Assembly: GCA_964487285.1 (NCBI GenBank)
Contig: CAZAPZ010000084.1
Span: 1-7,050, forward strand
DNA from: CAZAPZ01 sp964487285
GTDB taxonomy: Bacteria; Campylobacterota_A; Desulfurellia; JAADFJ01
Direction of reading: 5' to 3'
Length of the DNA stretch: 7,050 nucleotides
Made by a program: the position numbers and the translations under genes. The notes beneath the pieces are model-generated. The model had not been told where the DNA came from. It was given only the letters and a program-made list of their open reading frames with translations, and ran no database searches. Below, piece after piece: positions 1-6,200 of the stretch (position 1 is the stretch's first letter; each line of letters starts with the position of its first letter).

Positions 1-484
1 TATTAAACCCTTTTCTTGTACCGTTTGGCAGTGTGACAATACCTTTCGGTTCCCCAAAGTAGATTCCACTTACCAGTTCTCTTACAATAATCATATCAAT
101 TCCATTTATGACATTGTCTTTGAGAGTTGAGAATGACTTCATTGTGGGAAAAATTTTTACCGGACGAAGATTTGCGTATCCTGCGATTGCTTTTCTGATA
201 CCAAGCAATCCGGCTTCAGGGCGCTTATTCTGGTGGAGATCATCCCATTTTTCTCCTCCGACTGAGGAGAAGAGCAGAGCATCGGAAGATAGGACAGCTT
301 TTATCGTTTTTTCTGTGAGGGGCTCGCCGAACTTGTCTATTGAGCAGCCTCCTATATAAACCGTTTTATAGTGAAAAGTATGCTTATACAACTTTGCAAT
401 TTTATCTACAACTCGCTTAGCTTGAGACAAAATCTCAGGGCCGATACCGTCTCCCGGCATCATAGCAATATTAAATTCAGACAT
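1..484 (-). CDS. leuB: 3-isopropylmalate dehydrogenase, N-terminal part (cut by window edge)
   Basis: LeuB oxidises and decarboxylates 3-isopropylmalate to 2-oxoisocaproate with NAD in cytoplasmic leucine biosynthesis. The 161 visible residues are the N-terminal part of a protein usually about 350-360 long. Seen in the sequence: the PGDGIGPE motif at residues 10-17, GGEKWDD at 76-82, RPEAGLLGIRK at 88-98, NLRP at 105-108, and RELVSGIYFGEP at 135-146. R97, R107, R135 and Y142 line up, at a constant offset of three, with the substrate-binding Arg and Tyr residues of Thermus LeuB (R94, R104, R132, Y139). E90 matches the Glu that favours isopropylmalate over isocitrate. The start ATG at 484-482 has a GAGG ribosome-binding site at 494-491, six bases away. 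It overlaps the leuD stop by 8 bp (ATGTCTGA), so translation is probably coupled to leuD. A related beta-decarboxylating dehydrogenase is the only alternative and is less likely next to leuD. Confidence 0.96.
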   Translation of the reverse strand, partial: MSEFNIAMMPGDGIGPEILSQAKRVVDKIAKLYKHTFHYKTVYIGGCSIDKFGEPLTEKTIKAVLSSDALLFSSVGGEKWDDLHQNKRPEAGLLGIRKAIAGYANLRPVKIFPTMKSFSTLKDNVINGIDMIIVRELVSGIYFGEPKGIVTLPNGTRKGFN

Positions 485-974
485 TTTTAGCCTCTATTTT
501 TTTCGCATAGTTCATAAGTCCTCCCAACTCTATAAGTTCCTGTATGAAATCGGGGACTTTTGTTGTTTGCCATTTTTCCCCTGTTGATTCATTAATTATC
601 ATGCTGTTATCTGTGTCAATAGTCAGCAAGTCGGAAGGTCTGATTTCATCAACCGCATCTGATTCTATGATTAATAAGCCCATATTAAATGAATTCCTGA
701 AAAATATCCTAGCAAAACTTTTTGCTATCACGCATTTTACACCTGCAGCTTTAATGGCAATGGGCGCATGCTCCCGGCTGGATCCGCATCCGAAGTTATA
801 TCCTGCAACTATAATATCGCCTATCTTAACTTTTTTGCTAAAATCCTTATCAATATCTTCCATAACATGCAATGCAAGGAATTCAGGATCTGAACTGTTA
901 AGATATCGAGCAGGTATGATTACATCGGTATCAACATTATCCCCAAATTTCCACACTTTTCCGCTGAATTTCAT
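477..974 (-). CDS. leuD: 3-isopropylmalate dehydratase small subunit
   Basis: LeuD is the small (swivel) subunit of isopropylmalate isomerase. With the iron-sulfur large subunit LeuC it converts 2-isopropylmalate to 3-isopropylmalate. From the chosen start the protein is 165 residues, the size of the short bacterial/archaeal-type LeuD, compared with about 200 in E. coli. Seen: GDNVDTDVIIPARYL at residues 11-25 and YNFGCGSSREHAP at 59-71, the substrate-recognition loop, followed by IAKSFARIFFRNSFNMGLL. The frame stays open upstream to an ATG at 1073. I prefer the ATG at 974 because homology starts there, GGGGGA lies just upstream, and the extra 33 codons cover a TATAAT promoter box. No leuC lies upstream; that side is rimO. 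The stop overlaps the leuB start. Homoaconitase and dimethylmalate-type small subunits share this fold, but the leuB neighbour favours leucine biosynthesis. Confidence 0.94.
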   Translation of the reverse strand: MKFSGKVWKFGDNVDTDVIIPARYLNSSDPEFLALHVMEDIDKDFSKKVKIGDIIVAGYNFGCGSSREHAPIAIKAAGVKCVIAKSFARIFFRNSFNMGLLIIESDAVDEIRPSDLLTIDTDNSMIINESTGEKWQTTKVPDFIQELIELGGLMNYAKKIEAKNV

Positions 975-977
975 ATA

Positions 978-983
978 TCCCCC
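978..983 (-). promoter_or_regulatory. Ribosome-binding site fixing the leuD start
   Basis: GGGGGA on the minus strand ends three bases before the ATG at 974-972. It is the only good purine-rich site upstream of a leuD start codon. It supports the shorter 165-residue protein over the open-frame extension to 1073. Confidence 0.6.
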
Positions 984-996
984 AAGCTTTTCTTGT

Positions 997-1024
997 ATTA
1001 TAAAAGTTTTGACCGTAAAAGAAA
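997..1024 (-). promoter_or_regulatory. Probable leuDB promoter
   Basis: On the minus strand a perfect TATAAT (-10) lies at 1002-997. A weak -35 candidate, TTTCTT, lies at 1024-1019, 16 bases upstream. Transcription would begin near 990, giving a leader of about 16 bases that contains the leuD ribosome-binding site. The -10 match is direct observation; the start point is inferred. It suggests leuDB can be transcribed independently of the upstream purL-rimO operon. Confidence 0.5.
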
Positions 1025-1071
1025 GGACTCGTCTATATTTTATATGGATAATTTTGATAATAGACTGCTCC
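1025..1071 (-). terminator. Imperfect inverted repeat with T-rich tail between rimO and leuD
   Basis: The arms GGAGCAGTCTAT (minus, 1071-1060) and ATAGACGAGTCC (1036-1025) pair at 9 of 12 positions. Six outer-loop pairs and three end pairs flank a three-base internal mismatch, and the AT-rich loop is 23 bases. TTTCTTTT follows directly on the minus strand. It could be a weak rimO terminator or an attenuator before leuD, but the long loop and the internal mismatch make this tentative. Confidence 0.25.
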
Positions 1072-1122
1072 AAACTTTTAGAGAAAAACCGGGGATTGAT
1101 TTTGACCTACATAATGACAGAT

Positions 1123-2367
1123 TTATTTGTTTATTTTTCCATATAGATCGTAGCTGTCGGCTCTTTCTATTTTCAATTTATAAAATTCCCCCGCTTTCAT
1201 ATTATTTGCGTGAATAGCTCCGTCAATTTCCGGTGCCATTCTATAGCTTCTTGCAGTAGTATCACTTTCAGCGAGACATAATATCGTTTTACCTACTAAA
1301 TTTTGATTCGTATTTAAGGATATCTGTTTCTGAAGATTCATAATTTCATTTTTTCTTATCAGAGCATATTTTTTTGATACTCGATTTGTATCTGTTTCAA
1401 GGTGATTTTCGTCTCTATACACAAAAACTCCTACATTGTCAAATTTTACCTCTTGTAAAAATAGTTTAAGCTCTTCAATATCTCTGTCCGTTTCTCCGGG
1501 GTATCCAACTATGATCGTGGTTCGAAATGAGGCGTTGTTAATTTTTTTACGAATTTTTGAGATCATTTGGAGAAGAAATACCTTACTGTAGTTTCTTTTC
1601 ATACTCATAAGTATCGATGTTGAGGTATGCTGTATTGGAATATCAAAGTACGGTACTATCTTTTTTGAACAATTTATCGTATCTACCAGACTGTCTGAAA
1701 TTTCCGTAGGATAAAGATAGAGTGTTCTTATCCAGAAATCACCTTCAATTTTTTCAAGCAGAGTTAAAAGATATGATAAATCCTCTTTACCGTCTTTTCC
1801 ATAGTAAGAGCTATCTTGAGCAACAAGAATCAGCTCTTTTATGCCTGATGATATTGCCTGCTTTGCCTGTTTAATAACTGTTTCAGCGGGGATAGATCTA
1901 AATTTGCCTTTAAATGATGGTATTGTGCAGAAGCTGCACAGATGGTTACATCCGTCGGCGATTTTTATATACGAGTATGGGAATGTTGATTGCAGAGTTC
2001 TAACATAAGGTTTGCTAAACCATAAGTCTTTGGTGTCAAGCCAAAAATCTACTTCGGGTATTTTTTTAACAATATCAAGATGTCTTGAGATTAGACATCC
2101 TGCCACCATAATTTTGGCTCCTGTTTCTTTTTTAATCTCTATTGCCTTAAATATCTCTTGTATTGATTCATCCTCTGCATCGGTAATAAAACTGCAAGTG
2201 TTGATCATAATCATATCAGCAGAATGAGGATCATTCACAACGACTGCATTATCATTGAGGAAGTTAGACGCTATAAGTTCGGTGTCGGTTCTATTTTTAG
2301 GGCATCCGAGACTTATTAAATAGAGCTTTTTAACGCTATTTGATGCCGATATTTTCTGTAAATCCAT
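1123..2367 (-). CDS. rimO: Ribosomal protein S12 methylthiotransferase RimO
   Basis: RimO is a radical-SAM enzyme that adds a methylthio group to a conserved Asp of ribosomal protein S12. It carries two iron-sulfur clusters. Seen in 414 residues: an N-terminal UPF0004 domain with cluster cysteines C22 (SLGCPKN), C58 (NTCSFI) and C91 (AGCL); a radical-SAM domain with C140, C144 and C147 in GCNHLCSFC, then IPSFKG; DIPIQHTS and VGYPGET further on; and a C-terminal TRAM domain from about residue 350, with APEIDG and YDLYGKI near the end. SLGCPKN, FKG after the cluster motif and the APEIDG TRAM favour RimO over its paralogue MiaB. The length is slightly below the usual 430-440. The ATG at 2367 is the only usable start: an in-frame TAA lies at 2385-2383 and no ATG, GTG or TTG follows before C22. 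It has little Shine-Dalgarno sequence and starts inside purL, so it probably depends on translational coupling. Confidence 0.95.
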   Translation of the reverse strand: MDLQKISASNSVKKLYLISLGCPKNRTDTELIASNFLNDNAVVVNDPHSADMIMINTCSFITDAEDESIQEIFKAIEIKKETGAKIMVAGCLISRHLDIVKKIPEVDFWLDTKDLWFSKPYVRTLQSTFPYSYIKIADGCNHLCSFCTIPSFKGKFRSIPAETVIKQAKQAISSGIKELILVAQDSSYYGKDGKEDLSYLLTLLEKIEGDFWIRTLYLYPTEISDSLVDTINCSKKIVPYFDIPIQHTSTSILMSMKRNYSKVFLLQMISKIRKKINNASFRTTIIVGYPGETDRDIEELKLFLQEVKFDNVGVFVYRDENHLETDTNRVSKKYALIRKNEIMNLQKQISLNTNQNLVGKTILCLAESDTTARSYRMAPEIDGAIHANNMKAGEFYKLKIERADSYDLYGKINK

Positions 2368-4498
2368 TCTTAAATAGTTTCGTTATGTCAGATACCGTTG
2401 TATCTAAATTATTAATTTTGATTTTATCTCCTCCAAATGTTCCTATTTTATCGCAATTTATACCGTTAGCTTTTAAAGATTCACATGTTTCATCGTCAGT
2501 TACAATTAGAAATAGAGCAGGAGGTTCGGAAAAAAGAAATGCGGGGTCTGAAAATTTATTAGGGAGTTCAAGATTAAAACCTATGCTAAACCGAATGGCT
2601 GTTTTTATTATACCGGTGGCAATTCCGCCGAGGGAAACATCATAAGCATATCTGAGCTTGCCATCTTTTGTTAGTTTGGTAATGGTTTTAATAATTTTTA
2701 CAGATTGCTCCCAATTTATAAAAGCTTTTTCAGAAAGATTGTAATAAACATTATTTTTTATTAGCCATCCATAACCGGAGAATGAGAGTTTGTCGCTCAT
2801 GTCGCCTACGGCATAAAGATTGTCGGATTCGGCTACTTTATATTCAGGTTTCACTTTTGGTCTTCTGATTCCTACCATACCTATTGTAGGAGTAGGCCAT
2901 ATAGGTTCGCCTTCGGTCTCATTGTAAAAGCTTACATTTCCGCTGACTACAGGCGTATTGAGTTTATCCGATGCAATTGAAATTCCCTCAATTGATTCTG
3001 AAAAGCTATAGAGTATGTTGCTGCTATCGGGGCTGCCGAAATTCAAGCAGTCGGTTACCGCAATTGGTGTGGCGCCCACAACTGCAAGATTGCTCGCAGC
3101 CTCAAGCATTGTGCGTTCCGCACCATATCTCGCATCCGCTTCAACCATATTGCTTTTACCTACAACAGTGGCCGATATGGCAAAATCATCATCTTTAACT
3201 CTAATCAGCGGCGCACCGTATCCGGTATAGATTGTATCGCTGCCGATGGTTTGATCGTATTGAGTCGTTATCCATGATTTATCGGCTATATTTGGATCGG
3301 CTATCATCTTGAGTATGGTTTCTCTAGTGTCTATCTTTTCGTTTAAAACAATTGTATATTGCTTGGAGAGCTGCTCAATCTTTTTTTTACACGGTTTAGT
3401 ATTGCTGAAAAGATCTACATTAAGTTCAAAAATATTGCCGGATTTGCTTAAAATCATTACAGGCTTTTTTATCACCTCTCCGATTTTGACAGCGTCAAGC
3501 TGCCATTTTTCAAATATGTCAAAAACGGTTTTTTCAAGACCCTTTTTGACTATAACGAGCATTCGTTCCTGAGATTCGGATAGCATAATTTCAGAGGCAG
3601 AAAGCTTTTGACGTAAAGGAACTTTATCAAGATCAAGAATCATTCCGGTTGATGAACGCTCTGCCATCTCAAATGAGCTTGACGCTAGTCCCGCTGCGCC
3701 CATGTCCTGCATTCCAGATACGGCATCCGTTTTAAAAAGTTCAAGACATGCTTCAAGTAGTAATTTCTCTGTGAACGGATCACCTACCTGAACCGTAGGC
3801 CGCTTTGATTCTGATGATTTATCAAAAACGGAAGATGCCATGGCAGCTCCGCCGAGACCGTCGCGTCCGGTTTTACTTCCTACATAGATTACAGAATCAC
3901 CAGCAGGTGCGTTTCCTGTAAAAATTTCATCTCGTTTTACAATACCGAGGCTAAATGCATTTACGAGGTTGTTTCCATCATAGCATGAAGCGAATCTTGT
4001 TTGACCTCCTACTGTTGGAATTCCCATGCAATTTCCGTAATCACCTATGCCTCTTGTTACTCCATCAACCAAGTAAGCTGTCTTTTTATTTTTTGGATTT
4101 CCGAACCAAATGGCATCGAGTGATAGCACCGGTCTTGCTCCCATGGTAAATATATCGCGGAGTATTCCGCCGACACCTGTTGCTGCACCTTGATAAGGTT
4201 CGATAAATGACGGGTGATTATGTGATTCCATTTTAAATACAACGGCGTATTTATCGGAAACCGCAACAACTCCGGCATTTTCTCCCGGACCGAATAAAAC
4301 ATTTTTTCCGGTTGTAGGAAATCGCTTTAAAAATAGTTTTGAGCTTTTGTAACTGCAGTGCTCGCTCCATAAACTTGCTGCCATTTTAACTTCAATTTCG
4401 TTCGGCGATCTGTTGAGTGCACTTTTAAGCATATCATATTCAGCGTTGCTTAAGCCGTGTTTTGCTGATTCAGATTTTGATACTATATCGTTATCCAT
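2336..4498 (-). CDS. purL: Phosphoribosylformylglycinamidine synthase subunit PurL (small type)
   Basis: PurL is the ATP-dependent synthetase subunit that converts FGAR to FGAM in purine biosynthesis. In this short form ammonia comes from a separate PurQ glutaminase, with PurS as a third subunit. The 720 residues match small-type PurL and lack the fused glutaminase of the ~1,300-residue enzyme. Seen: WSEHCSYKSSK at 44-54, with the catalytic-type His47; GPGENAG at 70-76; ESHNHPSFIEPYQGAATGVGG at 91-111 (Mg/ATP site); a mid-protein SGMQDMGAAGLASSSFEMA stretch; and, in the second half, RYGAERTMLEAASNLA, TDCLNFG, SGNVSFYNE and YDVSLGG. The two tandem AIRS-type halves appear complete. Two motifs differ from what I expect: VGGQTRF where VGGE is usual, and YDVSLGG where HDVS(D/E)GG is usual. 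The ATG has CGGAG 12 bases upstream and its own promoter. Neither purS nor purQ is adjacent. The 3' end overlaps rimO by 32 bp. Confidence 0.97.
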   Translation of the reverse strand: MDNDIVSKSESAKHGLSNAEYDMLKSALNRSPNEIEVKMAASLWSEHCSYKSSKLFLKRFPTTGKNVLFGPGENAGVVAVSDKYAVVFKMESHNHPSFIEPYQGAATGVGGILRDIFTMGARPVLSLDAIWFGNPKNKKTAYLVDGVTRGIGDYGNCMGIPTVGGQTRFASCYDGNNLVNAFSLGIVKRDEIFTGNAPAGDSVIYVGSKTGRDGLGGAAMASSVFDKSSESKRPTVQVGDPFTEKLLLEACLELFKTDAVSGMQDMGAAGLASSSFEMAERSSTGMILDLDKVPLRQKLSASEIMLSESQERMLVIVKKGLEKTVFDIFEKWQLDAVKIGEVIKKPVMILSKSGNIFELNVDLFSNTKPCKKKIEQLSKQYTIVLNEKIDTRETILKMIADPNIADKSWITTQYDQTIGSDTIYTGYGAPLIRVKDDDFAISATVVGKSNMVEADARYGAERTMLEAASNLAVVGATPIAVTDCLNFGSPDSSNILYSFSESIEGISIASDKLNTPVVSGNVSFYNETEGEPIWPTPTIGMVGIRRPKVKPEYKVAESDNLYAVGDMSDKLSFSGYGWLIKNNVYYNLSEKAFINWEQSVKIIKTITKLTKDGKLRYAYDVSLGGIATGIIKTAIRFSIGFNLELPNKFSDPAFLFSEPPALFLIVTDDETCESLKANGINCDKIGTFGGDKIKINNLDTTVSDITKLFKNGFTENIGIK

Positions 4499-4530
4499 AT
4501 TTGTTGATATCTCCGTTTTGATTTTTCTCT

Positions 4531-4558
4531 ATTTTCACAATTTTATGCGTTTTGTCAA
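4531..4558 (-). promoter_or_regulatory. purL-rimO promoter
   Basis: On the minus strand a perfect TTGACA (-35) at 4558-4553 is followed after 16 bases by GAAAAT at 4536-4531 (4 of 6 to TATAAT). A TG one base upstream of the -10 makes it an extended -10. Transcription would start near 4524, leaving a leader of about 26 bases that holds the CGGAG ribosome-binding site at 4515-4511. Boxes are read directly; the start point is inferred. Confidence 0.6.
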
Positions 4559-4588
4559 ATAGTTAGTCTATATCATTTTAAATCTCCG

Positions 4589-4616
4589 TTGAATCCTTTT
4601 TTTATATCACTACAAT
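4589..4616 (+). promoter_or_regulatory. nfo promoter, giving a near-leaderless message
   Basis: TTGAAT (-35, 4 of 6) at 4589-4594 and TACAAT (-10, 5 of 6) at 4611-4616 are separated by 16 bases. Transcription would start at about 4622-4625, at or within two or three bases of the nfo ATG at 4625. This agrees with the absence of any Shine-Dalgarno sequence there. The TTG at 4589, which would open a longer frame, lies inside the -35 box. Confidence 0.45.
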
Positions 4617-4624
4617 CAGTTGCT

Positions 4625-5488
4625 ATGAATATAAAACAGAAAAGGCCGTTTTTAGGAGCACATACATCTATTTCAGGTGGATTTACAAAATCTATCGATG
4701 AAGCAGAGTTGCTGGGTTGCGAAGCCATACAGATTTTTTCTAAAAATCAGATGAGGTGGAAATCCAAAGACATATCCGATAAAGATGCAGCTAATTTCAT
4801 AGCAAGGCGCAAGAAGAGCGGGGTTAAATATGTGCTTATTCATGATTCATATTTGATAAATCTCGGCAATCCGGATGAAACAAAAAGAGAAAAAGCCGTT
4901 AATGCTTTTATTGATGAGATAAAACGTGCCAAAGTGCTGCATGCCGATTATCTCATTTTTCATCCTGGAAGTCATCTTGGTATAGGAGATGATGATTGCT
5001 TAAAATTGGTTGCCGATTCGCTAAAATATGCAATTGAAAATGATTCTCAAAAAGGTGAGCTTATGGTTTTGATAGAGACTACAGCCGGGCAAGGCACGAA
5101 TGTTGGATACAAATTTAACCATCTATCTAAAATTATTGATCTGACTAATAACAAATCGGTAGGAGTATGTATAGACACATGCCATATCTTTGCCGCAGGA
5201 TATGATATCAGGGGAAAAGCGGGATATGAGAAAACGATGAGTGAGTTTGACAGTATCATAGGTTTGCCGAGACTTAAAGCATTTCATCTCAATGATTCAA
5301 AGACAGAATTTGGAAGTAGAAAAGATAGGCATGAGAACATAGGAAAAGGTTTTATCGGAAAGGATGCATTTAGCTTCTTGCTTAATGACATCCGTATGCA
5401 TGGTATTCCTATGGTACTTGAAACTCCGGGAGGTATTGATGCTTACAAGACGGATCTTTCTACTTTGAAGAATCTTTTTCAAAATTAA
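4625..5488 (+). CDS. nfo: Endonuclease IV (AP endonuclease)
   Basis: Endonuclease IV cuts DNA 5' of abasic sites and trims blocked 3' ends during base-excision repair, using a tri-zinc site in a TIM barrel. From the ATG at 4625 the protein is 287 residues, close to the usual 280 or so. All nine metal ligands known from E. coli Nfo are present: H73, H113 (in FHPGSH), E151 (IETTAGQGTN), D184 and H187 (IDTCHIFAAGYD), H221 (HLNDSK), D234 and H236 (KDRHENIG) and E266 (LETPGG). The N-terminal GAHTSISGG and IFSKNQMRW motifs are also typical. The frame extends upstream to a TTG at 4589, but the 12 extra residues (with FFISLQ) have no family support and overlap the promoter. It is the only plus-strand gene, divergent from purL. 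Its TAA overlaps the convergent zinc-ribbon gene stop by four bases, leaving no room for a terminator between them. Confidence 0.97.
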   Translation: MNIKQKRPFLGAHTSISGGFTKSIDEAELLGCEAIQIFSKNQMRWKSKDISDKDAANFIARRKKSGVKYVLIHDSYLINLGNPDETKREKAVNAFIDEIKRAKVLHADYLIFHPGSHLGIGDDDCLKLVADSLKYAIENDSQKGELMVLIETTAGQGTNVGYKFNHLSKIIDLTNNKSVGVCIDTCHIFAAGYDIRGKAGYEKTMSEFDSIIGLPRLKAFHLNDSKTEFGSRKDRHENIGKGFIGKDAFSFLLNDIRMHGIPMVLETPGGIDAYKTDLSTLKNLFQN

Positions 5489-6189
5489 CCTTTCATATAT
5501 AGAATTCGTCCGCAATTAGGACATAAAGACAACTGATCTGTTTCTGTTACAGTTGTTGCCACCTGCGGCGGAAGCATTAAGAAACATCCGAGACATGAAC
5601 CTACTTTAAGTTCTGCGAGTGAATTTCCTTCAGCCCATTTATTGATATTTTCATACCTCGCTATGACAGAATCATCAAGATTTTCTAATATCTTAGATCT
5701 GTTAGATTTCTTATCATCAATTTCAAGCATTATGCTATCAATAAGTGCCGTTCTTTCTTTCTTTGTTTCCGCGTATTTATTTTGTAGCAAATCAACAGAA
5801 TCTTGGCTTACTTTGAGTTTCTCAGTATATTCATCAATATCTGATAGTATAGACAACATCTGATCTTCTATTTTGTTTATAGCGGTTTGTGCTGTGTTTA
5901 GTTCTACCTCAAGAGCTTTTTGTTCTTTTGCTGTTTTAATAAGCTTACTTTTATTGTTTAATGTATCTATATGAATTGTCTTTTCTTCAATCAGAAGATC
6001 ACTGTCTCTCTTATCATTTTTTAACTGCGTTATTTGAGATGCAAACTTTTCAGATTCTTTTGTTGCTTTATCAATATCTTTTTCCTGAAGCAGACTGTTT
6101 CCATTGAGTTCTTTTATCTTTTTTCTTAGTTTATGTATAGTCCTATCTATTTCTTGAACATTAAGTAGAACTTTAATTGTTGAATTCAC
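5485..6189 (-). CDS. Coiled-coil protein with C-terminal C4 zinc ribbon (zf-RING_7 / DUF164 type)
   Basis: This 234-residue protein belongs to the widespread bacterial family with a long helical hairpin and a C-terminal zinc ribbon. Its biochemical role is unsettled, and nucleic-acid binding is often proposed. Seen: a highly charged, heptad-like helical region from about residue 5 to 185, rich in Lys, Glu, Asp, Leu and Ile. The C-terminus then has C199 and C202 in GSCLGCFLMLPPQ, and C223 and C226 in LCPNCGRILY. No signal peptide or membrane segment is apparent, so it is likely cytoplasmic. The start is GTG at 6189. It is the first possible start after an in-frame TAA at 6201-6199 and follows AAGGGGAG. 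The frame is the same as that of nif3 upstream, with only TAA and three codons between. This gene pair recurs in many bacteria, which suggests linked function. Confidence 0.88.
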   Translation of the reverse strand: MNSTIKVLLNVQEIDRTIHKLRKKIKELNGNSLLQEKDIDKATKESEKFASQITQLKNDKRDSDLLIEEKTIHIDTLNNKSKLIKTAKEQKALEVELNTAQTAINKIEDQMLSILSDIDEYTEKLKVSQDSVDLLQNKYAETKKERTALIDSIMLEIDDKKSNRSKILENLDDSVIARYENINKWAEGNSLAELKVGSCLGCFLMLPPQVATTVTETDQLSLCPNCGRILYMKG

Positions 6190-6192
6190 TAT

Positions 6193-6200
6193 CTCCCCTT
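6193..6200 (-). promoter_or_regulatory. Ribosome-binding site for the GTG-started zinc-ribbon gene
   Basis: AAGGGGAG on the minus strand runs out of the nif3 TAA stop and ends three bases before the GTG at 6189. The spacing is short if GGAG pairs, and seven bases if AAGG pairs. It is the only initiation signal in the 9-bp gap, so it supports the GTG start. Confidence 0.55.

Noticed and set aside
108..359. An 83-codon plus-strand frame at the left edge
   Set aside because: It lies entirely opposite leuB, whose minus-strand translation shows conserved LeuB residues throughout.
544..1146. A 200-codon plus-strand open frame opposite leuD
   Set aside because: It is the antisense shadow of leuD, which has unambiguous family motifs. 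The plus-strand translation has no recognisable motif, and I see no ribosome-binding site for it.
4057..4302. An 81-codon minus-strand frame and other short frames inside purL
   Set aside because: They overlap the conserved PurL ATP/Mg-binding region in another frame and carry no family features.
4568..4588. A two-codon minus-strand ORF (ATG ATA TAG) with a good GGAG site, resembling a regulatory leader ORF
   Set aside because: It lies upstream of the purL -35 box, so it would not be on the purL transcript. It is probably chance.
4509..4590. Direct repeat of ATCTCCGTT at 4509-4517 and 4582-4590
   Set aside because: One copy is the purL ribosome-binding site read on the other strand. Nine bases in AT-rich intergenic DNA is too short to call an operator.
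4589..4624. TTG start giving nfo 12 extra N-terminal residues
   Set aside because: The TTG falls in a promoter -35 box, has no ribosome-binding site, and the added residues do not resemble endonuclease IV, which begins just before GAHTS.
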